Source: Gnetum montanum
Taxonomy: Eukaryota; Streptophyta; Gnetopsida; Gnetales; Gnetaceae
NCBI GenBank assembly: GCA_015680685.1
Contig: MNCI01004997.1
Location: 94,023 to 135,958, forward strand
Direction: 5' to 3'
Length of the DNA: 41,936 bases
This document shows positions 1 to 9,532 of this stretch, piece by piece. The notes below the pieces were generated by a model. The model saw only the letters and a list, made by a program, of their open reading frames with translations. It was not told where the DNA came from and searched no databases. The first letter of the stretch is position 1, and every line of letters begins with the position of its first letter. A program made the translations under genes and the position numbers.

Positions 1-627
1 ATAGGTTCTGATTTTGAAATAAACTCTCTCTTCCGTGGTCAGCTCACCAAAAGCTTTATCCCTGCCATAAGCCCTTTCTAGCCAATCCTTTAGTACATCA
101 GGGTCTGATCGGGTGGATAACCAAGCAATGTGGGGGCCTAAGTTCGGAAGCTTTAACACTTCCGAAATCGCCTGTGCAGAAAAATCCACTGTCACACCAC
201 CAATGTTTACAGTGGTGCCTTGCTCCTTATTGTGCCAGAATAGGTACGTTTCTCCTAAGTACCAGGCACCTTGTTCAGAGAGGACGTGCCATAAGGGAGA
301 CCCTTTGAGGTGATCCCTAACAGCCTCAGGAGCGAATTCTGCAAAAGATTCAAAGTTGAGTTCCACAATCACCGAAGTGATTATGGACTTCGTGTGGATA
401 GCCTGAACACATTCTGGGGCCAACGTGAGTTATTGTCCCAGTTCAAGCGCAGCAGCTCCTCCTTCTGCCTGCCCGGATCGTCTGGTAGGAGGTTCATCTT
501 TGTGGATGCTGAATGAATGCACCTCCTATTCATTATGTTGTTCGGCAGGGACTTGCCTTCGACCTCTCCTAGGTTGTTTCGCTCCACCTTGGGTCGGACT
601 CTTTTGCTGAGAGCATTTCGGGGCCAT
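1..627 (-). pseudogene. Partial retroelement-type ORF, Transposase_32-like domain, interrupted
   Basis: Read on the minus strand from an ATG at 625-627, one frame runs to the window edge and is broken by two in-frame stops in its first 60 codons. The N-terminus is basic and Q/K/R-rich (MAPKCSQQKSPTQGG). After the second stop the frame is open to base 1. The open part contains FAEFAPEAVRDHLKGSPLW, then a GGVTVDFSAQAISEVLKLPN block. That V-x-V-D-F-S-x-x-x-I-x-x-x-L-x-L-P pattern resembles the plant retroelement domain catalogued as Transposase_32 (PF20167), judged from memory. The sequence just before the ATG, ending in TTGCAG, resembles a 3' splice site, so the ORF might be joined to a leader by splicing. 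Its function is unknown and the 3' end lies outside the window. The domain name is moderately sure; that it is not a host gene is likely from the stops and the setting. Confidence 0.5.
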
Positions 628-1215
628 CTGCAATCACACGGGCCAAACGTTAGTAAGGTTGTTTAGGAAATCAAGTTATACCTTACTACATGCCTTAATT
701 AAAGATCGTTTATTATTGTGTGATCGTGCCCGAAAATTATAATGATGGGTCCTATGACTTAGGTGGATTTCATTTTAATCTCCCAGTATACTTAAGGTTA
801 TATGATTTTTGGCACAATTTGTCTAAGTGTTAGTATTAATTACCCTAATTGATGTCCTTTGGGCGATCAAAAATTTCAAAAAAGTTAGGCACTTTCCGGC
901 AAGTGTCTCTCCCCCACGACTAAACTGAACACTCCGGGTTCAAGCAAGTTCAAACGGAATTCAAATCGGAGTACCAGCGCGCGAGATATAGTTGAAAAGC
1001 AAGGGTCACTCAAGCACAACTCGCAGAGAAAAAATTCAAAAACTTTCCCCTCCCCGCCCCCCACGTGAATGCCAAATGAAGCTAAGTGTTGCAGTGGGGG
1101 TTCCTATTTATAGAAACAGGGGACGCGATATCGCATATGATACATCGCGTACGCCATATCACGTGGGACGCGATATCGCGTACACGATATCTCGTCTCAA
1201 CTTTAGCTAGACACC
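628..1215 (-). promoter_or_regulatory. LTR-like promoter and leader of the 1-627 ORF
   Basis: On the minus strand this stretch reads in LTR-like order: a cluster of GATATC palindromes (GATATC at 1127, 1172 and 1186, plus degenerate copies), then TATAAATA at complement(1105-1112), then several hundred bases of leader up to the ATG at 627. The palindrome-then-TATA arrangement matches the U3 of the gag elements in this window, but the sequence after the TATA box does not align with theirs. I find no primer-binding site of the TTGGCGCC type and no clear LTR ends, so I cannot prove that this is an LTR rather than an internal promoter. Confidence 0.45.
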
Positions 1216-2149
1216 TGAAAGAGACCGAATTTTTAATGATTTTTCTTGAAATTAATGTGTAAAATGAGGACATTAACAAGAATTAATGTATCCAAGGGTA
1301 ATTACATAAATTCGAGAGGCACTTTGAATGATAAAGATGTGAATTTAACAATTAAAACTTTGGCGGTTATGAAGAAAAGGGAATGTAATGGGACAGTGGA
1401 ACCTTAAAGTTTTGAGGGTTAATAAATGGGAAAGAAAATTATGAAAAACTAAGCTGAGGGTAAGAAATGGTGTGTTCTAGTAGATAATTAAGGAAGATTA
1501 CTACAAAATTACACAAGTGGATCCTCCCCAAAGCAAGTTTCAACCTATTATGCCCTTGTGTAATCACACTTAAAGTGTCTGTGGGCACTAGAAGGGTTAG
1601 ATGTAATCCGCACTAACTCTACAAAACACACACCTGTAAATATCACTGGAACGAGATGAAAATTTTATGTTACACGGGACACGAGCTACAATTACACGAA
1701 CAGTCAGATGAAACGAAGTATAGAAAGGGATCATAGAGATCGGGACATGAGGTAACTGAGCCAGGGTACAATGAATCCTGCGTGTAAAGCATGATTAAGG
1801 TGTCATTAACCCATCGTTCCAAGATCAGGACCAAGTCCATCCTTCTAATCAGTGACATCGCATTGTTTCATCCCATGGTGAACAACTATGAGAGTACCGT
1901 AACAACAAGGCGTACGATCACTTGGCGTTTAATACAAGGGAGGAGTGATGATTTTTTTTTATGGCACTTCCTTTTTCTTTTTTTCTTTCTTCTTTTTCAC
2001 TTTACTGAATCTAGAGAAAGCGCCAACCTTCAGGCATGGGTGCATGTCTTTCCAGTGGGACCCCCTAGAACAGCTTTTGAATTTTGAGTGCCCTTTTAAT
2101 TACTCTTACTCCCATTTTTCATTAGATCTACAAGGATCTTAGTACAACC
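1216..2149. other. Non-coding spacer, likely retroelement-derived
   Basis: No coding sequence is supported here; the short ORFs have no recognisable composition or motif. A T-rich run lies at about 1950-2000. The stretch sits between the interrupted ORF and promoter at 1-1215 and the 3' part of element A. Whether it belongs to either element cannot be decided, because neither boundary shows a target-site duplication that I can match. Confidence 0.4.
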
Positions 2150-2578
2150 ATATTGCATGATAACTCCCACAGATGTCACCAAAGAGAATCCACAAGTCCC
2201 CTTGATGTCACACCCTAATCATTCCCTCTTGGTCCATCCTTCTTCATTCTGGGTACAATGAACACAAAATTAATTTTAAGTTTTAGAAATTTCAAGAATA
2301 TCACTGTACCCTCGAACAGAACCTCTTTATTTATAGAGTGGATGAGTGGGTGTAGTGGGCTCACTGTTTCAAATAATTGATCACTCATGACTTAATAACA
2401 TAAAACACATCTCAACCAACGATCCACATGAGTGTTTTATTCGTAGATGAGATTACTTACAAAAACATGAAAATACAAACACACAAAAAGATAAAACAAA
2501 AAAGTTAAAAGATGAAAAACTGGAAAACAAAAAGTTGCAAAATTAAAGAAAATTAAAAACATTTATTAATCCTGCTTG

Positions 2579-4558
2579 TTACTGAAATGGGGGATATCCC
2601 CCATAACTAAACGGTTGAGTATGGCAAGGATTAATAAATGAAGAATGAGGATCCTTGCATATTGGAATTATTGACACCGGTCCAAACTTATCCCCTTGGA
2701 TTTTACGCACTTTGTAATAAACACAGTGGGGCACTTCATACGATGTAGTTCCCGGATAACGAGTTGACCCACTATGATGGTTAGGACCGTTAGATGGTAT
2801 GCAAGGATTGGGCTGATGCCTCCCATGGTTGTGTTCATTGGGCCTTGTGGTTGTTGGAGTGTTAGTTGGTGGCCCTGATGAAGGTACATGAGGCGCTGGG
2901 TTCGAAGGTAAGGATGCACCACATTGTTGGACTTGTGCTGGGTTGGAAGATGCAGTGGCCTCAGAGTTATGTTGTCCCTTCCTACGGCCGTGTTTAAAGA
3001 AAGGACGTCTTTGATGTTGAGGAGGCTCTTCACCGTAGTTAGTAGCAGCAGCACAAGTGTTGTTCATGGGTTGCGGTGGTACAAACACCTGAGGAACAGT
3101 TGGTGGCATTGTGGAAGGAGGGAAAGGATAAGAATGTTGAAAGTTAGGAGGAGGATAAGGTGCACAAGGTGGTGGTTGTGTTGGAGGTATGGGTTGATGG
3201 TATTGTGAAGAATGGTATTGTGGTGAGATAAAGTGTGGTGGCCCAGTTGAAGAAACAGGATGTTGAACGTTATAAGCATTTGGATTCGGAAAATGTGAAG
3301 GGTGCCTCCAGTCTAAGGGTGGATTCCCCCACGACTGGGATTGTTGCCACTGTGGTCTAACACAGTATCTCTGTACGAACTCTGGATGTAACGTGTTTCC
3401 CCAATGCTCATGTAGATGTAACAATATTGGGCATTGACCCTTGGGGTGATCGTACAGGCATATGTTGCATTCATATGTAGGATTGGCAGTTGAGCACTTA
3501 GTCCCTTCATTCCTTCTTTCCGAATGTCTATTATTTTGTCCTGCTTCTTGGGTTGTCAAAACTCTATCTCCAATGATGTTGATATATTCTCCACACTTTT
3601 GATTCATCCATTCCAACATCTTATTGATCTTTGCCTCGGCTTCTTCTAACAATTGTTGTATTGGCAAAGATGATGTTTCCACCTTGGAATTTGTTGATCT
3701 CTCCTTGTTATGATCATGGACCTTTGTTGAGTTAAGATTTTGGTCCCGTTGATGTTTTTCAACACTCTCCCATGTAGCTATTTCTCCTTCTTCTTTTGCT
3801 ACCCGCTTAATAAGCTCTTGGATTTGATGGGTTCGTAGGTTGTATAGTTGACCTCGGGCATACGTTCCTAAGGTCTCTCTTGTTTCATTACGTAGCCCAT
3901 CAATGATATGGTACATTAGCCTTTCCTCGGAAAACCCATGGCCTGGACAGTTGTTTAACAGTGAATAATATCTTTCTAAGGCCATGTCCAAGGGTTCATG
4001 TTTTTCTTGTTTCCATCCTTGGATTTGTTTCCTCAAGGCTGACACTCTTGCGTAGGTTTGATATTTTTCGTTAAAGACCTCTACCATTGTTGACCAGCGT
4101 CGTATTGAATTTGGTTTTAACGATCTATACCATACTTTAGCTTGGTCAACGAGTGTCATAGGAAAGAGCTTCAGTTTTTGCCAACTGTTATCAATGTTAT
4201 TCCATGTGCAGGCATCGTAGAAGGCTAGTAAATGTTGATGCGGATCTAAGTCATAGCCTCCTGAAAATTTAGGAAAGTTGTTTAAATCGAGCCTGGGTAG
4301 TCGGCTCTCTTTACGATGCCTACGTGAGATTCGAACAGCCTCTTGTATTTGCGTTAAGCTTGTAGTGGCCAGTGGGGGTTCATCGTCATCTGGTAAGTTA
4401 GGCTTTCGTGTGTTATGATGACGTTGTTTTTGTTCATTCTTATAGGAAACTCCCACTTCAGGTTGTATACTCCAATCTTCATCGTCATATAGCTCATTGG
4501 TTCTCCAATGAACTTCCTCACTAAGTGTGGCGTTATTATCATCTTGTAGGAGAGGCAT
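2579..4558 (-). CDS. gag: Gag polyprotein of element A, 659 aa, intact
   Basis: Structural Gag of a Ty3/gypsy-like element, expected to form the particle that packages element RNA. Residues about 85-270 form the Retrotrans_gag-type core: LPRLDLNNFPKFSGGYDLDP at 87-106, then KVWYRSLKPNSIRRWSTM and FNEKYQTYARVSALRKQIQG. A single zinc knuckle C-x2-C-x3-H-x4-C (CNICLYDHPKGQC) lies at 364-376; this short-spaced form is common in plant Athila/Tat-type Gags, from memory. Residues about 400-640 are rich in P, Q, H and N. The frame ends without a protease motif. It starts about 110 bp after the primer site, with no other ATG in frame upstream in the element. Related but broken copies occur in elements B, C and D, whose N-terminal part differs (MSSSSSHKSTSPP-type), so A represents a distinct subfamily. 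Confidence 0.85.
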   Translation of the reverse strand: MPLLQDDNNATLSEEVHWRTNELYDDEDWSIQPEVGVSYKNEQKQRHHNTRKPNLPDDDEPPLATTSLTQIQEAVRISRRHRKESRLPRLDLNNFPKFSGGYDLDPHQHLLAFYDACTWNNIDNSWQKLKLFPMTLVDQAKVWYRSLKPNSIRRWSTMVEVFNEKYQTYARVSALRKQIQGWKQEKHEPLDMALERYYSLLNNCPGHGFSEERLMYHIIDGLRNETRETLGTYARGQLYNLRTHQIQELIKRVAKEEGEIATWESVEKHQRDQNLNSTKVHDHNKERSTNSKVETSSLPIQQLLEEAEAKINKMLEWMNQKCGEYINIIGDRVLTTQEAGQNNRHSERRNEGTKCSTANPTYECNICLYDHPKGQCPILLHLHEHWGNTLHPEFVQRYCVRPQWQQSQSWGNPPLDWRHPSHFPNPNAYNVQHPVSSTGPPHFISPQYHSSQYHQPIPPTQPPPCAPYPPPNFQHSYPFPPSTMPPTVPQVFVPPQPMNNTCAAATNYGEEPPQHQRRPFFKHGRRKGQHNSEATASSNPAQVQQCGASLPSNPAPHVPSSGPPTNTPTTTRPNEHNHGRHQPNPCIPSNGPNHHSGSTRYPGTTSYEVPHCVYYKVRKIQGDKFGPVSIIPICKDPHSSFINPCHTQPFSYGGYPPFQ

Positions 4559-4670
4559 TGTTGTGTGTGAATTTATGTGACTTTTTATAATTTCTTCTTT
4601 TTAAGAGATATATCGTTAAGTTCTTTACAGCGACCTTGTATGATATAACTAATCTAGATAACTAGCACCA

Positions 4671-4689
4671 TCCCCGGCAACGGCGCCAA
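4671..4689 (-). other. Primer-binding site, tRNA-Asp type (element A)
   Basis: On the minus strand this reads TTGGCGCCGTTGCCGGGGA immediately after the LTR end CATCA. It fits the 3' end of plant tRNA-Asp as used by Athila/Tat elements (from memory). It is the only copy in the window without substitutions. Confidence 0.85.
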
Positions 4690-5666
4690 TGATGAGTGGC
4701 GAGGTACCCCTACACTCAACCATACGAAACGAGCGTCGCACGCGCGATCCGGTCGAACTCCGCAGATGGACTAGTTGTGGCACCTAGATAGTTAGCCTTA
4801 GGTCGCAGTTCGCTGTCTTCCCATCTAGACTAGTTTTGCATATGTCACGTATGGTTTAGTCTAGATGAGGTGTATGATGTGTTCTAATTCTAATGCTACT
4901 CCTGATGGCAGTGGAAAATAATATTTAACTAAATCTAAGCTAAGAGGAAAAGGGTAAGAAAATCTAATCTAGCCTAAGTGCGACGAGCAACCGATTCCTT
5001 GATCAACCGTACACATCTTGGACTTCGTGCACGACTGCCACTGGGACTACCAAGCATAGGCCTAGGTACGCCACTGGGATTACCAAGCGCAGACCCCAAA
5101 TACGCCACTGGGTTACCAAGCGTAGATCCCCCTAGCTACACCACTGGGCTACCAAGCAGTCACACTTAAATGCTCGTAATCAAGTCGTACTCGTTCCGCT
5201 TCTAGGAGTTTAAGGGTGAGAGACTAATCGCGATGAGTAACCGATTCCTTAACTAGCCGTACACACCCGTAGATGCTCGTAGCTAAGTCGTACTCACACC
5301 GCGCTATGAAAGCAATAAATAACATTAAATAAATAACAATAAATAAACTAAGTGAATGCTGCAATGATGAAGTAATCTGGATCTTTATTGCCGGTCATGT
5401 GCGTGTCCAAGTACGGCACACTCGAATAAAGACACCGTACAATTACATTCACCACACTGCGGGCAGACACGGGAAAAATTATAACTCTGGAGGGATCAAA
5501 CTGCCAGAGCTTTGCTACTCTAAAACATGGATCCCTAATAAAGGAGAGCCGCCTCTTATTTATAGACATGGCGGCGGACTGCGATATCGTGTACGCGATA
5601 TCATAGGGAAGGATGCGATATCGCGGGGGATGCGATATCGCGGCCGACGCAAACCGCGTCTCATCA
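4690..5666 (-). repeat. 5' LTR of element A, 977 bp
   Basis: The LTR runs from TGATGAGACG (minus strand, at 5666) to CATCA at 4690. U3 carries four GATATC sites (5583, 5597, 5617, 5634), mostly inside GCGATATCGC, followed by TATAAATA at complement(5557-5564) and an AATAAA signal at complement(5384-5389). U5 holds a duplication: CCGATTCCTT and TCGTACTC blocks occur twice (4990s and 5240s; 5180s and 5290s). It also holds four copies of a CCACTGGG-x-TACCAAGC unit at about 5038-5157, which explains much of the extra length compared with the 789-839 bp LTRs of B, C and D. Confidence 0.85.
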
Positions 5667-7038
5667 CCCATCTACGAGATGGCGTAGTTGATCCCACTGC
5701 AAATAACCATGGCCAGGACAACGATGTAAGAGTGCCTAATAGTGGCCCATGGCAACATCCAAGGGTTCATGATTTCCTTGTTTCCATCCTTGGATTTCCT
5801 TTCGCAAGTTAGATACCCGGGAGTATGTTTGGTACTTATCATTGAACAATTCTAACATTGTACTCCACCTACGAATGGATTACAATTCTAAGGACCAGTA
5901 CCGGCTTTCAACTTCTTTTATTAGTATTCGTGGGAACAACTTAAGTTTTTTCCACTCGTTTTCTATGTTTTGCAAGGCACACGCATCATGAAATGCTTGT
6001 AAGTGATTTTGAGGATCAACGTTATATCCCCCTTCAAAGCGCAGGATGTTATTCATGTCTAGCCTCTTGAACCTACTATCTTTTTGGTGCCTTGTTGGAA
6101 CTCTCACGACCTCAGTTATATCTAGCATGCTTCGCATGGCGAGTAGGGGTTCATCATGATCATCTCGTTCGTAGCATCTATGATGTCTATGCGGTTCCCT
6201 ACTCTCCCTTATTCTATGGCATGATTCCCTAGAGTGCCCTTGTCCTTTGTCGTGGTTGTCTCATCTGCGACTTCCACTTTGTTTGCCCTTATCCACACGA
6301 TGTTTCTCAATGGTTACATCCGAACACAAAAGGAGAGGGTGAAGGAGACGATGGGAGTGAAGAAGAAGGAGAACTGCCATCATGACGATGTCTACTACCT
6401 TCTCTTCGGTGGTCTCTCCCTTAATCGCGATTGTGATCAAAATGTCCACCTTTATCATGTACCATTGTTCCTTTTTCAGACTCTTTATGTCCATTGGTAT
6501 CAACACCTAGGTTGTGAATAATAGAATGAAGGTTCTGATACACAACCCCTTGACCAATGTCAAGGGGAGGAACATCGTTATGTGGGTGACTACCTGAGAT
6601 AGGTTCATCACCCTCAATTTCACTTAAAACGTGTGGGGCATCCGTAGACCATTTTCCCTTTAAGGACTTATGGTGTCTCTCCTGTTGCACATCCCTTTGA
6701 TGTTGTGCTTCGATGGGATGATAGTCTCTCAAATCATATTCCTACGCAATGTACTCTGCATGTAAGTGTTGCATGCCTATTCGTGTGAGAGCATGAAGAA
6801 GCATACTTGGGACTAAACAGTTGGGAGGTAACACTATGTTACCTTCCAAGTCATGTCAATGCAGCTGTTTGTCTTGGTGGAGAATAAAAGTGAAGTTGGG
6901 TACATATTTGTCAAGGTGAATATATACCACACAAAACTGTTGAGAAACTGGCGAATCAATGTCACATGTAACTTGCCGCTAATTACTTCATATGTTAGTC
7001 CTAGGCAGTGAAGTGCTTTTGTGTGAAGAAGAAGACAT
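5667..7038 (-). pseudogene. Broken gag of element C
   Basis: The gag start is at complement(7036-7038), reading MSSSSHKSTSLPRTN before a stop, and matches the starts in elements B (28732) and D (10491, mutated ATG). The recognisable core is at complement(5880-6137), with KDSRFKRLDMNNILRFEGGY and ALQNIENEWKKLKLFPRILI. A middle part, including a DVPPLDIGQGVVYQNLHSII block, lies at complement(6421-6732). Several stops and frameshifts separate these parts. The downstream gag half, including any zinc knuckle, is missing because of the element A insertion. Confidence 0.75.
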
Positions 7039-7150
7039 TTTATCTTGTTCAGTGTGCAATGTGCTATTATCTTTTTCTTAACCAACCCTAAGGATTTGTT
7101 CCAACGATGTAAATGATTTCCTAAGTCCTACTTAGTGCACAAACAACTAA

Positions 7151-7169
7151 GTCGCGGCAACGGTGCCAA
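7151..7169 (-). other. Primer-binding site (element C), mutated
   Basis: On the minus strand this reads TTGGCACCGTTGCCGCGAC, adjoining the LTR. Compared with the element A site it has changes in the GGCGCC core and at the 3' end. Confidence 0.75.
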
Positions 7170-7958
7170 TGATGAGGAGTGAGGTACCCCCATGCTCAAC
7201 CATACGAATACGAGCATTTCGTGCACAATCAAGTCGAATTCCAAGGACTAAGTGCCTATGCACCTATGTGGAACAATAATGGGTTGATTAATCGTTGTCT
7301 TTCCAAACTTACTTGTATGTCACAGTTGCATGGTTAAGTAAGCTTGAGGCATATGATTTTTATGGCTTTTATGTGTTTTATATCCTACGCTAATAAGGAG
7401 GAGAGAGAGAAATAACTAAGTAACTAATCTAATTTGGCTATTCATTAACTAAGTTCTAAGTACTCCTAACACCAACATCTGTTCCCACTTGCCGTACACA
7501 TCCTGAACCAGTGCAACGCTGCTAGGATTACCAAATGCTAATCGTTACTGGGTTACCAAGCACTACACGCATGCTCAAAACGGTCGTACAGAGTGTATTT
7601 AACTAAGAGAGTTGTAGGGTGAGAGAAATCATTAATTAACTACAAAAGCATTAAATACTAGTTAACACTAAGTAATCTATTCTGTATGCTGCAAGGTTTA
7701 TCATAAAGTTCATCTTTATTTTTGTACACAAAGTGTGCTCAGGTACACAATGCTCGAATAAAGATCCATTCGCTCTATGACTCCTACTGCAAGCACGCAG
7801 AAATAATTATAACTCTAGAAGGAGAAAATGGCAAGAGTTTGGCTAAGGGACTAATTTCTAACCATGGAAACCAACAGCACCACCTCTTATTTATAGATAA
7901 GGAGACAGGCTGCGATATCGTGGACACGATATTGCGTATGCAATATCACGATTCATCA
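7170..7958 (-). repeat. LTR of element C, 789 bp
   Basis: It is bounded by TGATGAATCG (minus strand, at 7958) and CATCA next to the primer site. A GATATC palindrome cluster at about 7910-7950 precedes TATAAATA at complement(7888-7895); an AATAAA signal lies near 7716. The U5 TTGGTAA-type repeats of the family lie near 7530-7565. Substitutions at CG positions are common. Confidence 0.8.
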
Positions 7959-9527
7959 ATTGTCATAAGGATGTGTTGACACAATTGCTATATTTACATA
8001 TAAATATACATGGACCATGTGCATTTATAATACCTTTTGATAAGTAGATCTCAAAATTCTTATATTATAATTTCTTGAATTTTGTAACAATTAGTGATTA
8101 CTCACAACATATGTTGAGATAGTTGTATGAAGTTTTTATTCGAATGATTGTTCTTTGATATAACTATGATTTAGCAATTAAGATCAAGCTTAATTCCATC
8201 ACATTGTAATACTTTGACTTATAATAGATTTACATTTTTAGCATTTATTTTTTCACATTTTAATACTATTCATTATAATAATGTTTACATTTCCATAACT
8301 AATCATATGCCCTAGTTATACTTAACAATATAATTAATAGTCACTACAGGTATAATTGGGAAGACATTAACCTATTCTTACCTAAGTAGGTTAAATGTTC
8401 TTATTAATCCATCCATGAATTACGACACTATTTCTATAGCACTTGTAGATTGTATTTTTTGGCAATGAGCTTACCTAATACTTATGACTAAAGAGCAGGG
8501 TATATTAGAACTAATATGTATTTAAAGTTGGGGGTGTGTGGAAGTGGAAGGGTGTAGGGGGTTGGTGTTGAAAACACAAAATAATTTTAATATAGACACA
8601 CCCTAAGATATATAGTCCATTTTGAACTTTACAACTCAGCATTGCATACCAAAATTTATCCCATGACTTAGAGATTTTAAATTAAGAGTCTTACCACTAA
8701 GCTAACACCTCATTGTTACATGCATTTAGAGTCATGATATTGTCATGTCCTCGACTATCCAAGTTGTGAATATGTGTTGAGAAGATCAAGGATGTGTTAC
8801 CTACAAAAAATTAAAGTTCTACAAAGTCATATTTATGTTTAAAAAATTATAGCCTAGACTAAAGCCTTGTAAAATGTTTATTTTTATGAAAAGTTAAGAA
8901 GAAATATAAGAAGTCATAAGATAGACATTTGATAACCAAGAAAAAAAGTATTGAATGGGTAGATGTACATTAATATGACCCTAAATATATTATAAAAATA
9001 TTTTATTATAAATTATAGACCCAAAAATAAATATTTTAATGGTTGTACATAAACCCATGTTATGTTTATAAATATAAGGATCACGAATCACTTTTATACT
9101 ATGAAGATTTTAAAGAAAATTAAAAGTTTTGACTTTCTTTCATCATTTTAGCACTTTTGAAATATCAAAATACACCATTCATATTATTTCTATTTTCACA
9201 TTCAAGAAAGAGTAGCCTCTACTAATTTGGTCATAACTTTATCATTTTTTAACATTTTTCTAAAATTTCAATTTTCTTTAAAACCTATGTTATGTGGCTA
9301 CGTGTAGTCTAAATTCCATGTGAAGATATAATACACATTGGGATATATAGCCTCTAAAATTAGCATGACTTTCTATTACATATAACTTTACAAAAACAAG
9401 TGAAAATCAATGCACTAATGAATATCTCTTTCATTTCTAAATATTTTGATGTAATTCTTGTTTCTTTTGAATACCAACATAAGCAACAACCTTTTGTTAA
9501 AATTTCAATATTAGAGCCTTTTTATTC
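7959..9527. other. AT-rich intergenic stretch between elements C and D
   Basis: No gene is supported. One SINE-like copy (8522-8725) is present. The remainder is AT-rich, with no repeat or protein similarity that I can name. Confidence 0.5.
8522..8725 (-). repeat. SINE-like repeat copy 1
   Basis: On the minus strand it begins GAGGTGTTAGCTTAGTGGTAA. An A-box-like TAGCTTAGTGG lies at complement(8694-8704) and a degenerate B-box follows about 40 bases later. The body, with GAGTTGTAAAGTTCAAAATGG and GGACTATATAT blocks and a C/A-rich ACACCC end, aligns with the plus-strand copy at 17135-17335. Confidence 0.6.
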
Positions 9528-9532
9528 TAAGA

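Larger units (their letters stand above)
2150..5666 (-). mobile_element. Element A: Ty3/gypsy-type gag-only LTR element (5' part), inserted in element C
   Basis: Minus-strand order: 5' LTR 4690-5666, primer-binding site 4671-4689, gag 2579-4558, then a T-rich non-coding stretch. Around 2199-2215 the latter carries the block GTGTGACATCAAGGGG (minus strand), which has a clear counterpart in the tail of element D near 14380. The element starts TGATGAG on its own strand and is followed on the plus strand by CCCAT at 5667-5671, which is also element C gag sequence, so A landed inside C. No protease, reverse transcriptase or integrase is seen. The left end and 3' LTR are not found; the stated left limit is only how far similarity to D reaches, and the element may continue past base 1 with the 1-1215 unit nested in it. 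The open gag and unmutated primer site make it the youngest element here. Confidence 0.75.
5667..7958 (-). mobile_element. Element C: older gag-type LTR element, interrupted by element A
   Basis: Minus-strand order: LTR 7170-7958, primer-binding site 7151-7169, degraded gag 7038 to 5667, where element A cuts it. The sequence on the right of A (CCCATCTACGAGATGG, plus strand) aligns with element B gag at about 27365, so the break lies inside the gag core. The right flank after the LTR is ATTGT at 7959-7963, the expected target duplication; its partner would lie left of A, outside the window or not recognisable. Confidence 0.8.

Noticed and set aside
1119-1192. Regularly repeated palindromes resembling a CRISPR-like or operator array
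   Set aside because: The same repeats sit in U3 of LTRs next to TATA boxes in a plant-type sequence; spacing is irregular and there are no spacers of constant size.
7722-7979. ORF inside the LTR of element C
   Set aside because: It crosses the poly-A signal region, TATA box and palindromes of the LTR on the opposite strand, so it is a chance ORF.
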